64,000 bases of DNA from CBDHHC01 sp965263345 (lineage in GTDB: Bacteria; Pseudomonadota; Alphaproteobacteria; Rhizobiales; CBDHHC01): NCBI GenBank assembly GCA_965263345.1, contig CBDHHC010000024.1, positions 992,001 to 1,056,000 of the forward strand, written 5' to 3'. Below the pieces are notes generated by a model, which did no database searches, was not told the DNA's origin, and worked only from the letters and a program-made list of their open reading frames with translations. A program made the position numbers and the translations under genes. This document shows positions 34,968-44,110 of this stretch, in pieces; position 1 is the stretch's first letter, and each line of letters begins with the position of its first letter.

Positions 34968-35630
34968 ATGAAAACACTTCTAAGCTGGAGCTCTGGTAAA
35001 GACTCTGCCTGGTCCCTTTATACATTGCAACAAAACCCGGATATTGAACTCTGCGGTCTTTTTACCACGATTAACGAAGAATTTGACCGGGTCGCCATGC
35101 ACGGTGTCCGCAAAACCATTCTTGAACAACAAGCCAAATGTGCAGAACTTCCCTTGTCGGTCATTCCTCTGCCAAACCCATGCCCAAACGAAATTTACGA
35201 ACAAAGAATGGCAGAATTTATCAAACAGACAAAACAGAAAAACATCGAAGCCATGGCTTTCGGTGATCTCTTCCTCGAAGATATCCGCAACTACAGAATA
35301 AAAAATATGGAAAATACTGGCATAGAACCAATCTTCCCAATCTGGGGAGAGAACACAAAAGACCTCGCATCCAAAATGATTGCATCTGGCGTAAAAGCGC
35401 ACCTCACATGTGTGGACTCAAAACAAATTGACCCAAGCTTTTCTGGCAGAGCCTTTGATCAAAGCCTATTAAATGATTTACCAGACAGCGCAGATCCATG
35501 TGGAGAAAATGGAGAATTCCATACCGTCGTTTATGCGGGTCCCATGTTCAAAAACGAGATCCCCCTCAAAAAGGGAGAAACTCTAAACCGAGAGGGGTTT
35601 ATCTTCACCGACTTTTCACTAAATAATTAA
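34968..35630 (+). CDS. PP-loop ATP pyrophosphatase of the diphthine-ammonia ligase (DUF71) family
   Basis: A 220-residue cytoplasmic protein with the PP-loop SWSSGKDSAWS (5-15) and the downstream ARHGVRKTILEQQAK-like VAMHGVRKTILEQQAK. It also has AMAFGDLFLEDIRNYR and the C-terminal CGENGEFHTVVYAGPMF, all diagnostic of DUF71. In eukaryotes the family amidates diphthine; bacterial members have no diphthamide, so the substrate here is unknown. The N-type ATP pyrophosphatase mechanism (adenylation with pyrophosphate release) is the family expectation. Confidence 0.87.
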   Translation: MKTLLSWSSGKDSAWSLYTLQQNPDIELCGLFTTINEEFDRVAMHGVRKTILEQQAKCAELPLSVIPLPNPCPNEIYEQRMAEFIKQTKQKNIEAMAFGDLFLEDIRNYRIKNMENTGIEPIFPIWGENTKDLASKMIASGVKAHLTCVDSKQIDPSFSGRAFDQSLLNDLPDSADPCGENGEFHTVVYAGPMFKNEIPLKKGETLNREGFIFTDFSLNN

Positions 35631-35649
35631 CACATAATACTGAAAAAAC

Positions 35650-35663
35650 ATGATCTAGATCAA
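35650..35663. promoter_or_regulatory. Candidate FNR/FixK-type box upstream of the YdcH/DksA-like pair
   Basis: ATGAT-CTAG-ATCAA matches the TTGAT-N4-ATCAA consensus of oxygen-responsive CRP/FNR regulators at nine of ten specified bases. It lies 61 bases before the YdcH-like ATG at 35724, close to where a class II activator site would sit. Seen by eye only. Confidence 0.45.
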
Positions 35664-35723
35664 ATCATTGGTTCTATCTTTCTGCTCTTATTGCCTATGA
35701 CAATAGAAGAAAGGTTGAATCAT

Positions 35724-35960
35724 ATGTCACATGTTCCTCACCAACTCGTAGATGAGTTTCCCCAATACAAAGATAAAATCCATGATCTCAAAATAAATGA
35801 CAATCACTTTGCGCGTTTCTTTGAAGAATATCATGATGTAAACCGAGAAATCCATCGGGCAGAAGCCAATGGCGTTAACATTACTGACGAACATTATGAA
35901 GACCTAAAGAAAAAACGCCTGTCTCTCAAAGACACACTTCTTCAAAAATTAGAAGACTAA
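35724..35960 (+). CDS. YdcH-family (DUF465) small protein
   Basis: Seventy-eight residues starting MSHVPHQLVDEFPQYKDKIHDLK. The conserved core is NDNHFARFFEEYHDVNREIHRAEANGV followed by HYEDLKKKRLSLKDTLLQKL, a helical hairpin typical of DUF465. The function of the family is unsettled. The frame opens further upstream at 35691, but the ATG at 35724 with AAGG before it gives the family's normal length and start. It precedes the DksA-like gene by 30 bases, so the two form a likely operon. Confidence 0.85.
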   Translation: MSHVPHQLVDEFPQYKDKIHDLKINDNHFARFFEEYHDVNREIHRAEANGVNITDEHYEDLKKKRLSLKDTLLQKLED

Positions 35961-35990
35961 CCCTGAACAAAACACATAGGAACAAATTTA

Positions 35991-36305
35991 ATGATCAACA
36001 CAGAAAAATACAAAACCATTTTACTCGACAGACTAGAAGAACTAGACGCAAGACTTCATCACATAGAGGATAAACTCGATGAACCTCATGCTAGAGATTT
36101 CGAAGATATGGCCACAGAAAGAGAAGAAGATGAAATGTTAGAAAGCCTTGGTAATGCTGGCTTGTTAGAAGTGAAACAAATAAAGAATGCACTCAAACGT
36201 ATCGCAGATGGTACATATGGTAAATGCGTAAAATGCGGAAATAAAATAAGCACTAAACGCCTTGATTTAATCCCACATACAGCACTATGCCGGAACTGTG
36301 CTTGA
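35991..36305 (+). CDS. TraR/DksA-family C4 zinc-finger protein
   Basis: A 104-residue protein with an N-terminal coiled coil (residues 1-70) and a four-cysteine zinc finger with Cys79, Cys82, Cys100 and Cys103 (GKCVKCG then LCRNCA). The tip of the coil holds ARDFEDMATEREEDEM, acidic like the RNA-polymerase secondary-channel tip of DksA. It is shorter than DksA (151) and lacks the longer second coil, so it is a DksA-like protein rather than DksA. A role in transcription or ribosome control is likely. Confidence 0.85.
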   Translation: MINTEKYKTILLDRLEELDARLHHIEDKLDEPHARDFEDMATEREEDEMLESLGNAGLLEVKQIKNALKRIADGTYGKCVKCGNKISTKRLDLIPHTALCRNCA

Positions 36306-36337
36306 GAGGTTGTAGCAAAAACTAAAATTCTTATAGG

Positions 36338-37759
36338 TTACACCCGGCTACTCCAGGACTGCGCACACCCCAAACCCAATAAAGCAGCATATGTTATCGT
36401 AATTCCTGGAATCTGAAGTGGAAAATCAACCATTGAATGAGCAAAAAGCCCTATGGAAACAGCCACAGCTATCTGAGCAAAATGCTCATCTTTCCGCCGC
36501 GTCAAAGCCCCTCTCAAACATGTTAAAAAGCAAAGACCAATGGCAGAAAAAAATAACAAGGCCGCCGGCAATCCCAATTCTAGAACAGCTTCAAGATAAC
36601 TGTTATGCGCCTGGAGCCAACGCCCATAAGGAGAAATCGTATCATTTCGATAAAACGGAAACACATCTGCAAACGTCCCAAACCCCGTTCCCAGCCATAA
36701 AGAATCTCCAATAGCTTGAAGAGTTTGGTAAAACACATTCATCCTCGGCAAATCAACAACACCATGCGCGACTAACCGCGCAGCAAGACGCTCTCCCGCC
36801 ATAGAATACATCAAAGTCAAGATGCCAATTAAAGTCAGACCTAAAACACAATAGCGAATATAATAAACAAAACCGGGTTGCCTTTCACCACGTGAGGATA
36901 AGGACATAAAAGATCTGCCAGACGCAATAAGAAAAGTTAAACTAAAGAGTGCCAAAGCAGTACACATCAAACCAGCGCGCGACCGCGTTAAAAATACAGT
37001 CCCCACGACAAAGAGCAGAGCCAATAAAAATAATCCGTTCCGACCAGAAAAACTTCCAAAGATCTTCTCAATCGCATAGACCAGTTTCATTCCCCTACTC
37101 TGTAAAAAAATTTTAAAAATACCTCTTGAACAATAGGACGCCCAGATTAAACACCCAATACATAAATAGGCTGCAAAATGATTGCGATTAACAAAAGTCC
37201 CTGACACATCCCCTTCACCAGCCCATTTTTTAAACCAAAGAATAGTATCAGAACCAAGTGACCACAAAATAAGCGCATAAAAAACATTACACAGGGTTGC
37301 AAAAGCAATGCATTTCAAAATGAATTCTGCTCTCTTCAAATCACTTCCCAACTGCAATGCCAGAACAAAAACCATCCCATACATAACAAGGCGCATAAGA
37401 TGAGTTTCTGTCTCAATAGGGTTGATAGAAATAGAACCTTGAACAGATGGCCCAAGAAGCTGTTTTGTCTCCCACCACAAGGGATGATGTAAAACTTCAG
37501 GCAGAAAGCTCTGAATTTGTATAAAGACCCAAACACAGACCAACACGAAAAAAATAAGAGCAATTCGTAACCGCTTCATCGGGAATGGAAGATATTGTCG
37601 GCCAATCGCTAATGAAACCGCAAACCATAAAGTTAGGAAACAAATAAAAAAAGCTGAAAAAGTCCAAGCTGCTGAATGATTACCCCCTAAGGGGATAGGA
37701 GCAAAAGCAATAAAACCTGCAAATAAAAATAAATAAGACCTATCTAATATTACAGACAA
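36338..37759 (-). CDS. O-antigen ligase family protein (WaaL/Wzy-C)
   Basis: A 473-residue inner-membrane protein with about twelve helices. A large periplasmic loop holds WLGTGFGTFADVFPFYRND, then RWLQAHNSYLEAVLELGLPAALLFF. The H-N-S-Y-x2-x2-E-x-G region is the diagnostic Wzy_C motif that transfers polysaccharide from undecaprenol to an acceptor, or polymerises it. It starts at a TTG at 37759 with GGGGTGAG in front; a TGA blocks extension upstream. It is the neighbour of UDP-glucuronate epimerase, some 15 kb from the main polysaccharide locus. Confidence 0.87.
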   Translation of the reverse strand: MSVILDRSYLFLFAGFIAFAPIPLGGNHSAAWTFSAFFICFLTLWFAVSLAIGRQYLPFPMKRLRIALIFFVLVCVWVFIQIQSFLPEVLHHPLWWETKQLLGPSVQGSISINPIETETHLMRLVMYGMVFVLALQLGSDLKRAEFILKCIAFATLCNVFYALILWSLGSDTILWFKKWAGEGDVSGTFVNRNHFAAYLCIGCLIWASYCSRGIFKIFLQSRGMKLVYAIEKIFGSFSGRNGLFLLALLFVVGTVFLTRSRAGLMCTALALFSLTFLIASGRSFMSLSSRGERQPGFVYYIRYCVLGLTLIGILTLMYSMAGERLAARLVAHGVVDLPRMNVFYQTLQAIGDSLWLGTGFGTFADVFPFYRNDTISPYGRWLQAHNSYLEAVLELGLPAALLFFSAIGLCFLTCLRGALTRRKDEHFAQIAVAVSIGLFAHSMVDFPLQIPGITITYAALLGLGCAQSWSSRV

Positions 37760-37850
37760 TACTCACCCCATTCTCTTTACTATTTGGATTAAATCCCATT
37801 TGATAAAGAAATACTAGGATAATTCTGACTATAATCAAAATAAAATATAT

Positions 37851-38858
37851 CTATATACTGTAAAACTCTCTGTACCAGTTGACAAAATTCTTAATTCCAT
37901 CCTCGATTGAGGTCTTAGGAGCAAAATCCACAGCTTGTTCCAATGCATCAATATCAGCAAATGTTTTGGGCACATCACCAGCTTGCATTGGTAAAAAGTT
38001 CATTTTAGCCTCACGACCAAGGTTTTCTTCAATCAAATTAATAAAATCAATCAATTTAATTGGAGTATTATTACCAATATTAAACAATCGATAAGGAGCA
38101 TTCGAAGAACTGGGATCAGGAGAAAGAGAAGACCAATCAGGATTTGGAGCAGCCGTATTATCTAAACAACGAATAACCCCCTCAACAATATCATCGATAT
38201 AGGTAAAATCACGTTCGTGATCCCCATTATTATGGACATTGATCGGCTCACCTTCGATAATCCTCTTGGTGAATATAAATAACGCCATATCCGGACGCCC
38301 CCAAGGTCCGTATACTGTAAAAAAGCGTAATCCTGTAACAGGCAACCGGTACAAATGTGCATAAGTATGCGCCATCAATTCATTTGATTTTTTACTTGCA
38401 GCATACAAGCTGAGGGGATGGTCTACATTCTGGTGGACACCAAAAGGCATGTGTGTATTAGCCCCATAAACAGAACTGGATGAGGCATAGACCAAATGCT
38501 GTATGTTCTTATTCCTACAGGCTTCAAGAATATTTAAAAAACCAACAATATTCGCATCAATATAAGCATAGGGATTTTCTAATGAATATCGCACACCAGC
38601 CTGTGCAGCCAAATGAATAACCTTTTCAGGTAAAAATTCTTGAAAAACGTCATCAAGAGCAGGTTTATCAGTAATATCAATCTTAAAAAACTGAAAATTA
38701 GGGTGGTCTTCAAGTTGTTTTAAGCGAGCATTTTTGAGGTTCACATCATAATAATCATTAATACAGTCAATTCCAACCACTTGATCCCCTCTATCTAAGA
38801 GAGCTTTAGCCGTGTGAAACCCTATGAAGCCTGCAGCTCCTGTAACAATAACTTTCAT
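37851..38858 (-). CDS. UDP-glucuronate 4-epimerase
   Basis: An extended SDR of 335 residues interconverting UDP-glucuronate and UDP-galacturonate, or a close variant. It has the NAD site GAAGFIG (7-13), the diagnostic IDCINDYYDVNLKNARLKQL, the catalytic serine/tyrosine/lysine in YASSSSVYG and SLYAASK, and RFFTVYGPWGRPDMALF. The IND-YYDV segment separates the family from GalE and RmlB. It supplies uronic acid for surface polysaccharide. It stands about 90 bases from the ligase gene on the same strand. Confidence 0.9.
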   Translation of the reverse strand: MKVIVTGAAGFIGFHTAKALLDRGDQVVGIDCINDYYDVNLKNARLKQLEDHPNFQFFKIDITDKPALDDVFQEFLPEKVIHLAAQAGVRYSLENPYAYIDANIVGFLNILEACRNKNIQHLVYASSSSVYGANTHMPFGVHQNVDHPLSLYAASKKSNELMAHTYAHLYRLPVTGLRFFTVYGPWGRPDMALFIFTKRIIEGEPINVHNNGDHERDFTYIDDIVEGVIRCLDNTAAPNPDWSSLSPDPSSSNAPYRLFNIGNNTPIKLIDFINLIEENLGREAKMNFLPMQAGDVPKTFADIDALEQAVDFAPKTSIEDGIKNFVNWYREFYSI

Positions 38859-38968
38859 GATTAATTCTAACGAATAGCTATGTGATTGAAATATAAGCGT
38901 CTAAAACACTTAACTCAGTCTCATAAATATCCCATATACACCACCACAACAAGTTTTTTTATTGTGTT

Positions 38969-39865
38969 TTACAAGTTGTTCCGTGGATTATAATGGTTTA
39001 TTTTACCCCATTCTTCCATCATTGATTTTAAACTATCATCAATTTTTTCTGGCAAAACAATCTTCAAGCGGATTAACAGATCACCTGTTTTTTTACTTCT
39101 TGCATTTTCCACTCCCTTACCTCTTAATCTAAGAAGCTTTCCTGAACTGGACCCACTTGGGATAGAAACTGAAACACGCCCAGTTAAGGTTGGGACTTCC
39201 ACTTTAGCACCTGCAATAGCTTCATTTATCGCTATGGGCAGCTCAATAGAAATATCATCACCTTCTCGTTCAAAATAAGCATGGGGTTTTATGGTAATCT
39301 CAATCAAGGCATCCCCTTTCTGACCACCAATACCAGTCTCCCCCTTACCTTTAAGACGTAAAATCTGGCCATCTGTAACACCTGCTGGTACATTCATATC
39401 TAGAGTACCACCATCGGGCAATTTTATGCGTTTCTTGGCTCCACACGCTGCTTCAAGAAACTCGACATCCAGGCTATAGCGTATATCACCGCCTCCACTA
39501 TGCCCCCGAGCCCCTGCAGGACCATCTTGGCCAAAAAGGTCGCCAAATATATCCTTAAAACTGGAGGTTTCTTCAAAACGATCAGCGCCTCTAGCCCTTC
39601 CACCAGCAAATTCCCTGTAGAATTGTGCTTCAGGACGTTCTTGCCCACTTGCATCAATCTCACCAAGATCAAAGCGTTTGCGTGTCTCCACATCACCTAA
39701 TATTCGAAATGCAGCAGAAACTTTCTTAAATTTCTCTTCTGCAGCTGCATCACCTGGATTCAAATCTGGATGCAACTCTTTTGCCATCTTGCGATACGCT
39801 GAACGTATCTCATCATCAGTTGCAGTCCTGGAAACACCTAAAACTTTATACGGATTTTCCGCCAT
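38969..39865 (-). CDS. DnaJ-like co-chaperone without zinc finger (CbpA type)
   Basis: A 298-residue class B Hsp40. A J domain (5-66) contains the HPD motif in KELHPDLNPGD. A short Gly/Phe-like linker follows (FGDLFGQDGPAGARGHSGGGD), then two C-terminal beta-domains (YSLDVEFLEAACGAKKRIKLPDG to the PSGSSSGKLLRLRGKG repeat). No cysteine-rich region is present. It stimulates DnaK ATPase and may bind nucleoid DNA as CbpA does. It is transcribed alone on the minus strand. Confidence 0.9.
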   Translation of the reverse strand: MAENPYKVLGVSRTATDDEIRSAYRKMAKELHPDLNPGDAAAEEKFKKVSAAFRILGDVETRKRFDLGEIDASGQERPEAQFYREFAGGRARGADRFEETSSFKDIFGDLFGQDGPAGARGHSGGGDIRYSLDVEFLEAACGAKKRIKLPDGGTLDMNVPAGVTDGQILRLKGKGETGIGGQKGDALIEITIKPHAYFEREGDDISIELPIAINEAIAGAKVEVPTLTGRVSVSIPSGSSSGKLLRLRGKGVENARSKKTGDLLIRLKIVLPEKIDDSLKSMMEEWGKINHYNPRNNL

Positions 39866-40073
39866 AATATTTATCGCAATTATTCTATGATTTTATCTTA
39901 ACTCAAAATCAGCGCAGCATTGACTTTGATTTACCACACCACTCTCTAATAAATATCCTTTTGGAACAAGAAAAATATTCATCAAGCTAAATTTCTCTCA
40001 TTATTTACAAATCAATCAGATATTTATCCCTTGGCAACTTATATTATAATACCACAACCAACATAGCATAAAG

Positions 40074-41603
40074 TCATGAAGAATCAGTATTTTGCTGAAT
40101 TTTAGAATCTAACTTGAGGAGTTGAGCAAGGTTCGCAAGCCTTCGAACCACTCTTTCCCCATCTAAAACCTGATATGGCTCAGGAAGCGTTAATATAAGT
40201 TTTCCCGATTTATCCCTCATCAAAGGGGTATTATGTAATATACCAGGCATATTTGCAGAAATGATATTCGCTAATCTGATAGCCAAACCGAGAATACGCG
40301 CTTTTTCGATTCTTTTTTCATCTAACAAAGCACTGATTTCTGGCAGTTTTCTATTTCTATGCCGCCCTTCATGTCGAAAAAACACACCCAAAGCAATATA
40401 TATCCGGTCCATATGACTGACACCAGCAAAAGCACTTTGGGCTATAATGCTAATACTATGCCGCCCACGATATTCGGGGTGAATTCGCCAGGCAATATCT
40501 GATAACAAACAAATCGCATATCGCAAATTCTTCTCATGCTGTGATTCATGAGTATCAAGACTTTCAAACAACTTATCGGTCCAGGAACACAACTCTTCCG
40601 CATTTTGAGGAGAGCGAGCTCTTAAAGTAGCCAAATCATAACAAGCTGCGTAAAGCGGATCTTTCAAACGTTCTTGCTCAGGTAATAAATTATACAGCAA
40701 GCCTTCGCGCACGCCATATCCAGAAAAAATCACTTTAGAAGGCTTAATCTTTTTTATGAGTTCTTTTAAAGCGCACGCCCCATACACGACGCTCTCTCGT
40801 CTTCCCTTAGAAATTTCTTCATAAGGAAGTGTCTCAGTTGCTGATGGCTGCTTAACAAAGTCTATAAATTTTACAACCTGCGAAATATCAAGTTTATAAT
40901 TGTCAATAAACCGCATAGGATAGCTTGTATAAATCATATGTAGTTTTGCAAGAGCCCGCCACGTGCCACCAACAAGATAAAGGTGACGCTCACGGCCTTT
41001 TTTAAGCCATTCAATTTTCTTTAATTGATCCTCAACAATTTTCTCAGCTTGCTCAACGTTCCTTTCACTTGCCTCCATCAAGCGTAAGGCACCAATAGGC
41101 AATGAAATCAACTCATGAATATCTTGTTTAAAAACATTGCTGATTTCTATACTTCCACCACCCATATCAGCAATCAATCCATCTGCATCCATATCACCAG
41201 AAAGAACACCAGTGGCAGCAAGACGAGCCTCTTCCTCCCCTGATAACAAATGGATCGTTTCACCAAGTATATCTTCTGACGTCTTTATAAACTCATCACC
41301 ATTAGAAGCATCACGAGCAGCAGCAGTTGCTATCGCATGAATCTTATTTGAACCTAACTGACGCGAAACAGCGCGATAACGCCTTAAGGCCTCAAAAGCT
41401 TGCGCCATATTCTCCTGACCCAACGCACCATTAGCGTCTAGTGATTTGCCTAATCCACAGAGTATCTTTTCATTAAAAATAACTGCTGGGCTGCGCTTTG
41501 CACCTTCATATACGACTAGCCTGACTGAATTTGAGCCTATATCAACAACAGATAAAGGTTCAGTATCTAGCAAACGTCCTAAAGGAATCTGAAACTTGCT
41601 CAT
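40074..41603 (-). CDS. ppx: Exopolyphosphatase (Ppx/GppA family)
   Basis: A 509-residue protein degrading inorganic polyphosphate from its end. It has the ASKHA opening SVVDIGSNSVRLVVYEG, the Glu in the ATAAARDASNGDEF region, LSGEEEARLAATGV, and the second nucleotide loop LIADMGGGSIEIS. A long C-terminal helical/HD-like domain (about 300-500) fits Ppx more than short GppA. It is nine bases downstream of ppk and opposes the kinase, the usual alphaproteobacterial pair. Confidence 0.9.
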   Translation of the reverse strand: MSKFQIPLGRLLDTEPLSVVDIGSNSVRLVVYEGAKRSPAVIFNEKILCGLGKSLDANGALGQENMAQAFEALRRYRAVSRQLGSNKIHAIATAAARDASNGDEFIKTSEDILGETIHLLSGEEEARLAATGVLSGDMDADGLIADMGGGSIEISNVFKQDIHELISLPIGALRLMEASERNVEQAEKIVEDQLKKIEWLKKGRERHLYLVGGTWRALAKLHMIYTSYPMRFIDNYKLDISQVVKFIDFVKQPSATETLPYEEISKGRRESVVYGACALKELIKKIKPSKVIFSGYGVREGLLYNLLPEQERLKDPLYAACYDLATLRARSPQNAEELCSWTDKLFESLDTHESQHEKNLRYAICLLSDIAWRIHPEYRGRHSISIIAQSAFAGVSHMDRIYIALGVFFRHEGRHRNRKLPEISALLDEKRIEKARILGLAIRLANIISANMPGILHNTPLMRDKSGKLILTLPEPYQVLDGERVVRRLANLAQLLKLDSKIQQNTDSS

Positions 41604-41611
41604 ATTTTGCC

Positions 41612-43837
41612 TTACTCTGGATTATTATTTTTTTTATTTCGTGCCGTAAATCGAGGTGGAAAATTCTCATTTAAAGCGCCACCTCTACCAGAAAGACTTG
41701 GGTTTGTCATAAAATATTTTTGTGCATTAAAAGGAGTCTCATCCTCATGCAATGCAATCCTTTGAGAAGAACCATTTGGAAGAATACGCCAGCTCTGTTC
41801 ATTGTCTTTCAAATTCGCGACCATAATCTGATCCAGAATTTGTTCATGAACAGTAGAATTCGTAATTGGAACCATAGCTTCAACCCGGCGATCTAAGTTA
41901 CGTGGCATAAGATCTGCTGAAGAAATATAGACCAGAGCAGATTCTGAAGGCAAACCAGTGCCCGCTCCAAAACAATAAATTCTGGAATGCTCAAGAAACC
42001 TGCCAACAATGCTTTTCACACGGATATTTTCAGACAACCCTGGAATACCTGGTCTCAAACAACAGATCCCACGTATAATCAAATCGATTTCAACCCCTGC
42101 CCCACTTGCATCGTATAAGGCATCAATCACCTGTCTATCTACCAAAGAATTCATTTTCATCCAGATGGCAGCTGGTTGGCCAGCTTTCGCAAAATCTATT
42201 TCATTATAAATATTTTGAATGATTGTACTTTTTAAATCCTCAGGTGCTACTGACATTTTTTCTAACTCGAGAGGAGCCGCATAACCTGTAATAAAGTTAA
42301 AAATCCGACTCACATCTCTCCCAATAGCTGGGTCTGCTGTAAAAAAGGAAAGGTCAGTATAAACCTTAGCGGTGATTGGATGATAATTACCTGTACCAAT
42401 ATGACAATAACTCTTTAATTTCCGCCCCTCGCTTCTTACAATCTGACAAAGTTTAGAATGGGTTTTCAATTGAAGAATACCATAAATAACATGAACCCCA
42501 GCGCTCTCAAGATCTCTAGACCATCTAATATTGGCTTCTTCATCAAACCTGGCTTGCAATTCAATAACAGCAGTAACAGACTTTCCCGCCTCAGCAGCTT
42601 CTTTAAGAGACCGAATAATAGGAGAGTCTTTACTTGTACGATAAAGCGTCCATTTTATTGAGAGAACATTTGGGTCTTCAACAGCCTGCTTTAGAAAACT
42701 ATGAACAACCTCAAAGGATTCATAAGGGTGATGCACAATAATATCTTTTTGAGATATCGCGGCAAAACAATCCCCACCATGCTCCATAATCCTTTCTGGG
42801 AAACGGATATTGAAGGGTGTAAACTTATGTTCAGCCAATTCACCAACAATAAGTTCCGAAACATCAGATATGCCAAGCAGTCCTTTATGATTGAAAACTT
42901 CGTTACTTCCAACTTCCAACTTTTGTATAACAAATGTCTTCAATCGCTTCGGCATAGAAGCCTCAACTTCTAACCTTATGACCGTTCCACGTTTTCGTTT
43001 TTTCAAAGCTGTTTCATAAAAGCTAACAAGATCTTCGGCCTCTTCTTGAATTTCAAGGTCACTATCTCTGAGCAGTCTGAATGCTCCTTGCCCTTTAATT
43101 TCAAATCCAGGAAAAAGCCGTGAAACAAATAACCCAACAATATCCTCAATAGGTATAAAGCGTATCTCAGGCTTGTGAGGTTTGCTATTAGGAACAGGCA
43201 ATTTCACAAACCGCTTTAATTGATGCGGAATTGGCAATATAGCATGCATCATTTTTTCGTCTTTGGCACGATAAAGCTCAAAACCCACGGTAAAACCAAA
43301 ATTAGGTATAAAAGGAAATGGATGTGCTGGATCAATGGCAAGAGGTGTAAGCACAGGAAAAATCTGATCGATAAAATGCTTTGCCAACCATTTTTTTTCT
43401 CCACTTTTTAAGTCTTCAGGACGAATGATGTGGATACCAATTTTCACAAGCTCACTTTTGATCGCATCCCATCGATTTTGTAAATTTTTTGATAAATCAG
43501 CGACAAATTGATTAATCTTAATGAGCTGTTCAGCAGGTGTAAGACCATCCTGACTTATGATATCAATATCTGCAGAAAGCTGTCCTCGCAAACCGGCAAC
43601 GCGAACCATATAAAATTCATCTAGATTAGAGGCTGAAATGGATAAAAAACGAAGTCTTTCCAATATTGGATGGCTTAAATTATCAACTTCTTCTAAAACA
43701 CGTCTGTTAAATTCTAACCACGATAATTCACGATTAAAAAAACGTTCTGGTTTATCCTGAAGTTCCGAACCATCCAGATCATTTTCCGACAAATTTACAG
43801 TCTTCCCCGCACCATTAACAACTTTTAAGTGTTCCAT
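41612..43837 (-). CDS. ppk: Polyphosphate kinase 1
   Basis: A 741-residue enzyme making polyphosphate from ATP. It opens with the N-domain sequence PERFFNRELSWLEFNRRVLEE. It has the catalytic phospho-histidine in LKTHSKLCQIVR, the HIGTGNYHPITAKVYTDLSFFTADPAIGRDVSRIFN segment, and the second histidine-containing GRFLEHSRIYCFG. The length is normal (about 700). It heads the ppk-ppx operon; the 273-base upstream interval is shared with the divergent response regulator and shows no clear phosphate box by eye. Confidence 0.95.
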   Translation of the reverse strand: MEHLKVVNGAGKTVNLSENDLDGSELQDKPERFFNRELSWLEFNRRVLEEVDNLSHPILERLRFLSISASNLDEFYMVRVAGLRGQLSADIDIISQDGLTPAEQLIKINQFVADLSKNLQNRWDAIKSELVKIGIHIIRPEDLKSGEKKWLAKHFIDQIFPVLTPLAIDPAHPFPFIPNFGFTVGFELYRAKDEKMMHAILPIPHQLKRFVKLPVPNSKPHKPEIRFIPIEDIVGLFVSRLFPGFEIKGQGAFRLLRDSDLEIQEEAEDLVSFYETALKKRKRGTVIRLEVEASMPKRLKTFVIQKLEVGSNEVFNHKGLLGISDVSELIVGELAEHKFTPFNIRFPERIMEHGGDCFAAISQKDIIVHHPYESFEVVHSFLKQAVEDPNVLSIKWTLYRTSKDSPIIRSLKEAAEAGKSVTAVIELQARFDEEANIRWSRDLESAGVHVIYGILQLKTHSKLCQIVRSEGRKLKSYCHIGTGNYHPITAKVYTDLSFFTADPAIGRDVSRIFNFITGYAAPLELEKMSVAPEDLKSTIIQNIYNEIDFAKAGQPAAIWMKMNSLVDRQVIDALYDASGAGVEIDLIIRGICCLRPGIPGLSENIRVKSIVGRFLEHSRIYCFGAGTGLPSESALVYISSADLMPRNLDRRVEAMVPITNSTVHEQILDQIMVANLKDNEQSWRILPNGSSQRIALHEDETPFNAQKYFMTNPSLSGRGGALNENFPPRFTARNKKNNNPE

Positions 43838-44110
43838 ATTTTTATGTCCATTAACCTAACGATTATTATATAACCTGTATACGCCCTCTAAACGGCTTAC
43901 ATTTGAAGCTCGACTATAAATTGTAACAAAATAATGAATTATGTAAATTAGACATACTCTGAAGCAAAAATGCTCTATCAGATGGTTACAAGATGGTATA
44001 AAAATGCTAATACAGACATACAGTTGTAGCTTTAGAATAATTTTTAACTTTCACCAAATAAAATTATATTTTTAAACTAGATATGATTTGCTAAATAATG
44101 AGTTGATTAT
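43838..44110. other. Divergent intergenic region between ppk and a response regulator
   Basis: A 273-base AT-rich spacer with no reading frame. It must hold the promoters of both divergent genes. I see no perfect palindrome or direct repeat worth naming and no pho box on inspection. Confidence 0.4.

Noticed and set aside
34980..35402. 140-codon minus-strand frame opposite the PP-loop gene
   Set aside because: Shadow of the DUF71 gene; rich in Phe and Cys in the way shadows are.
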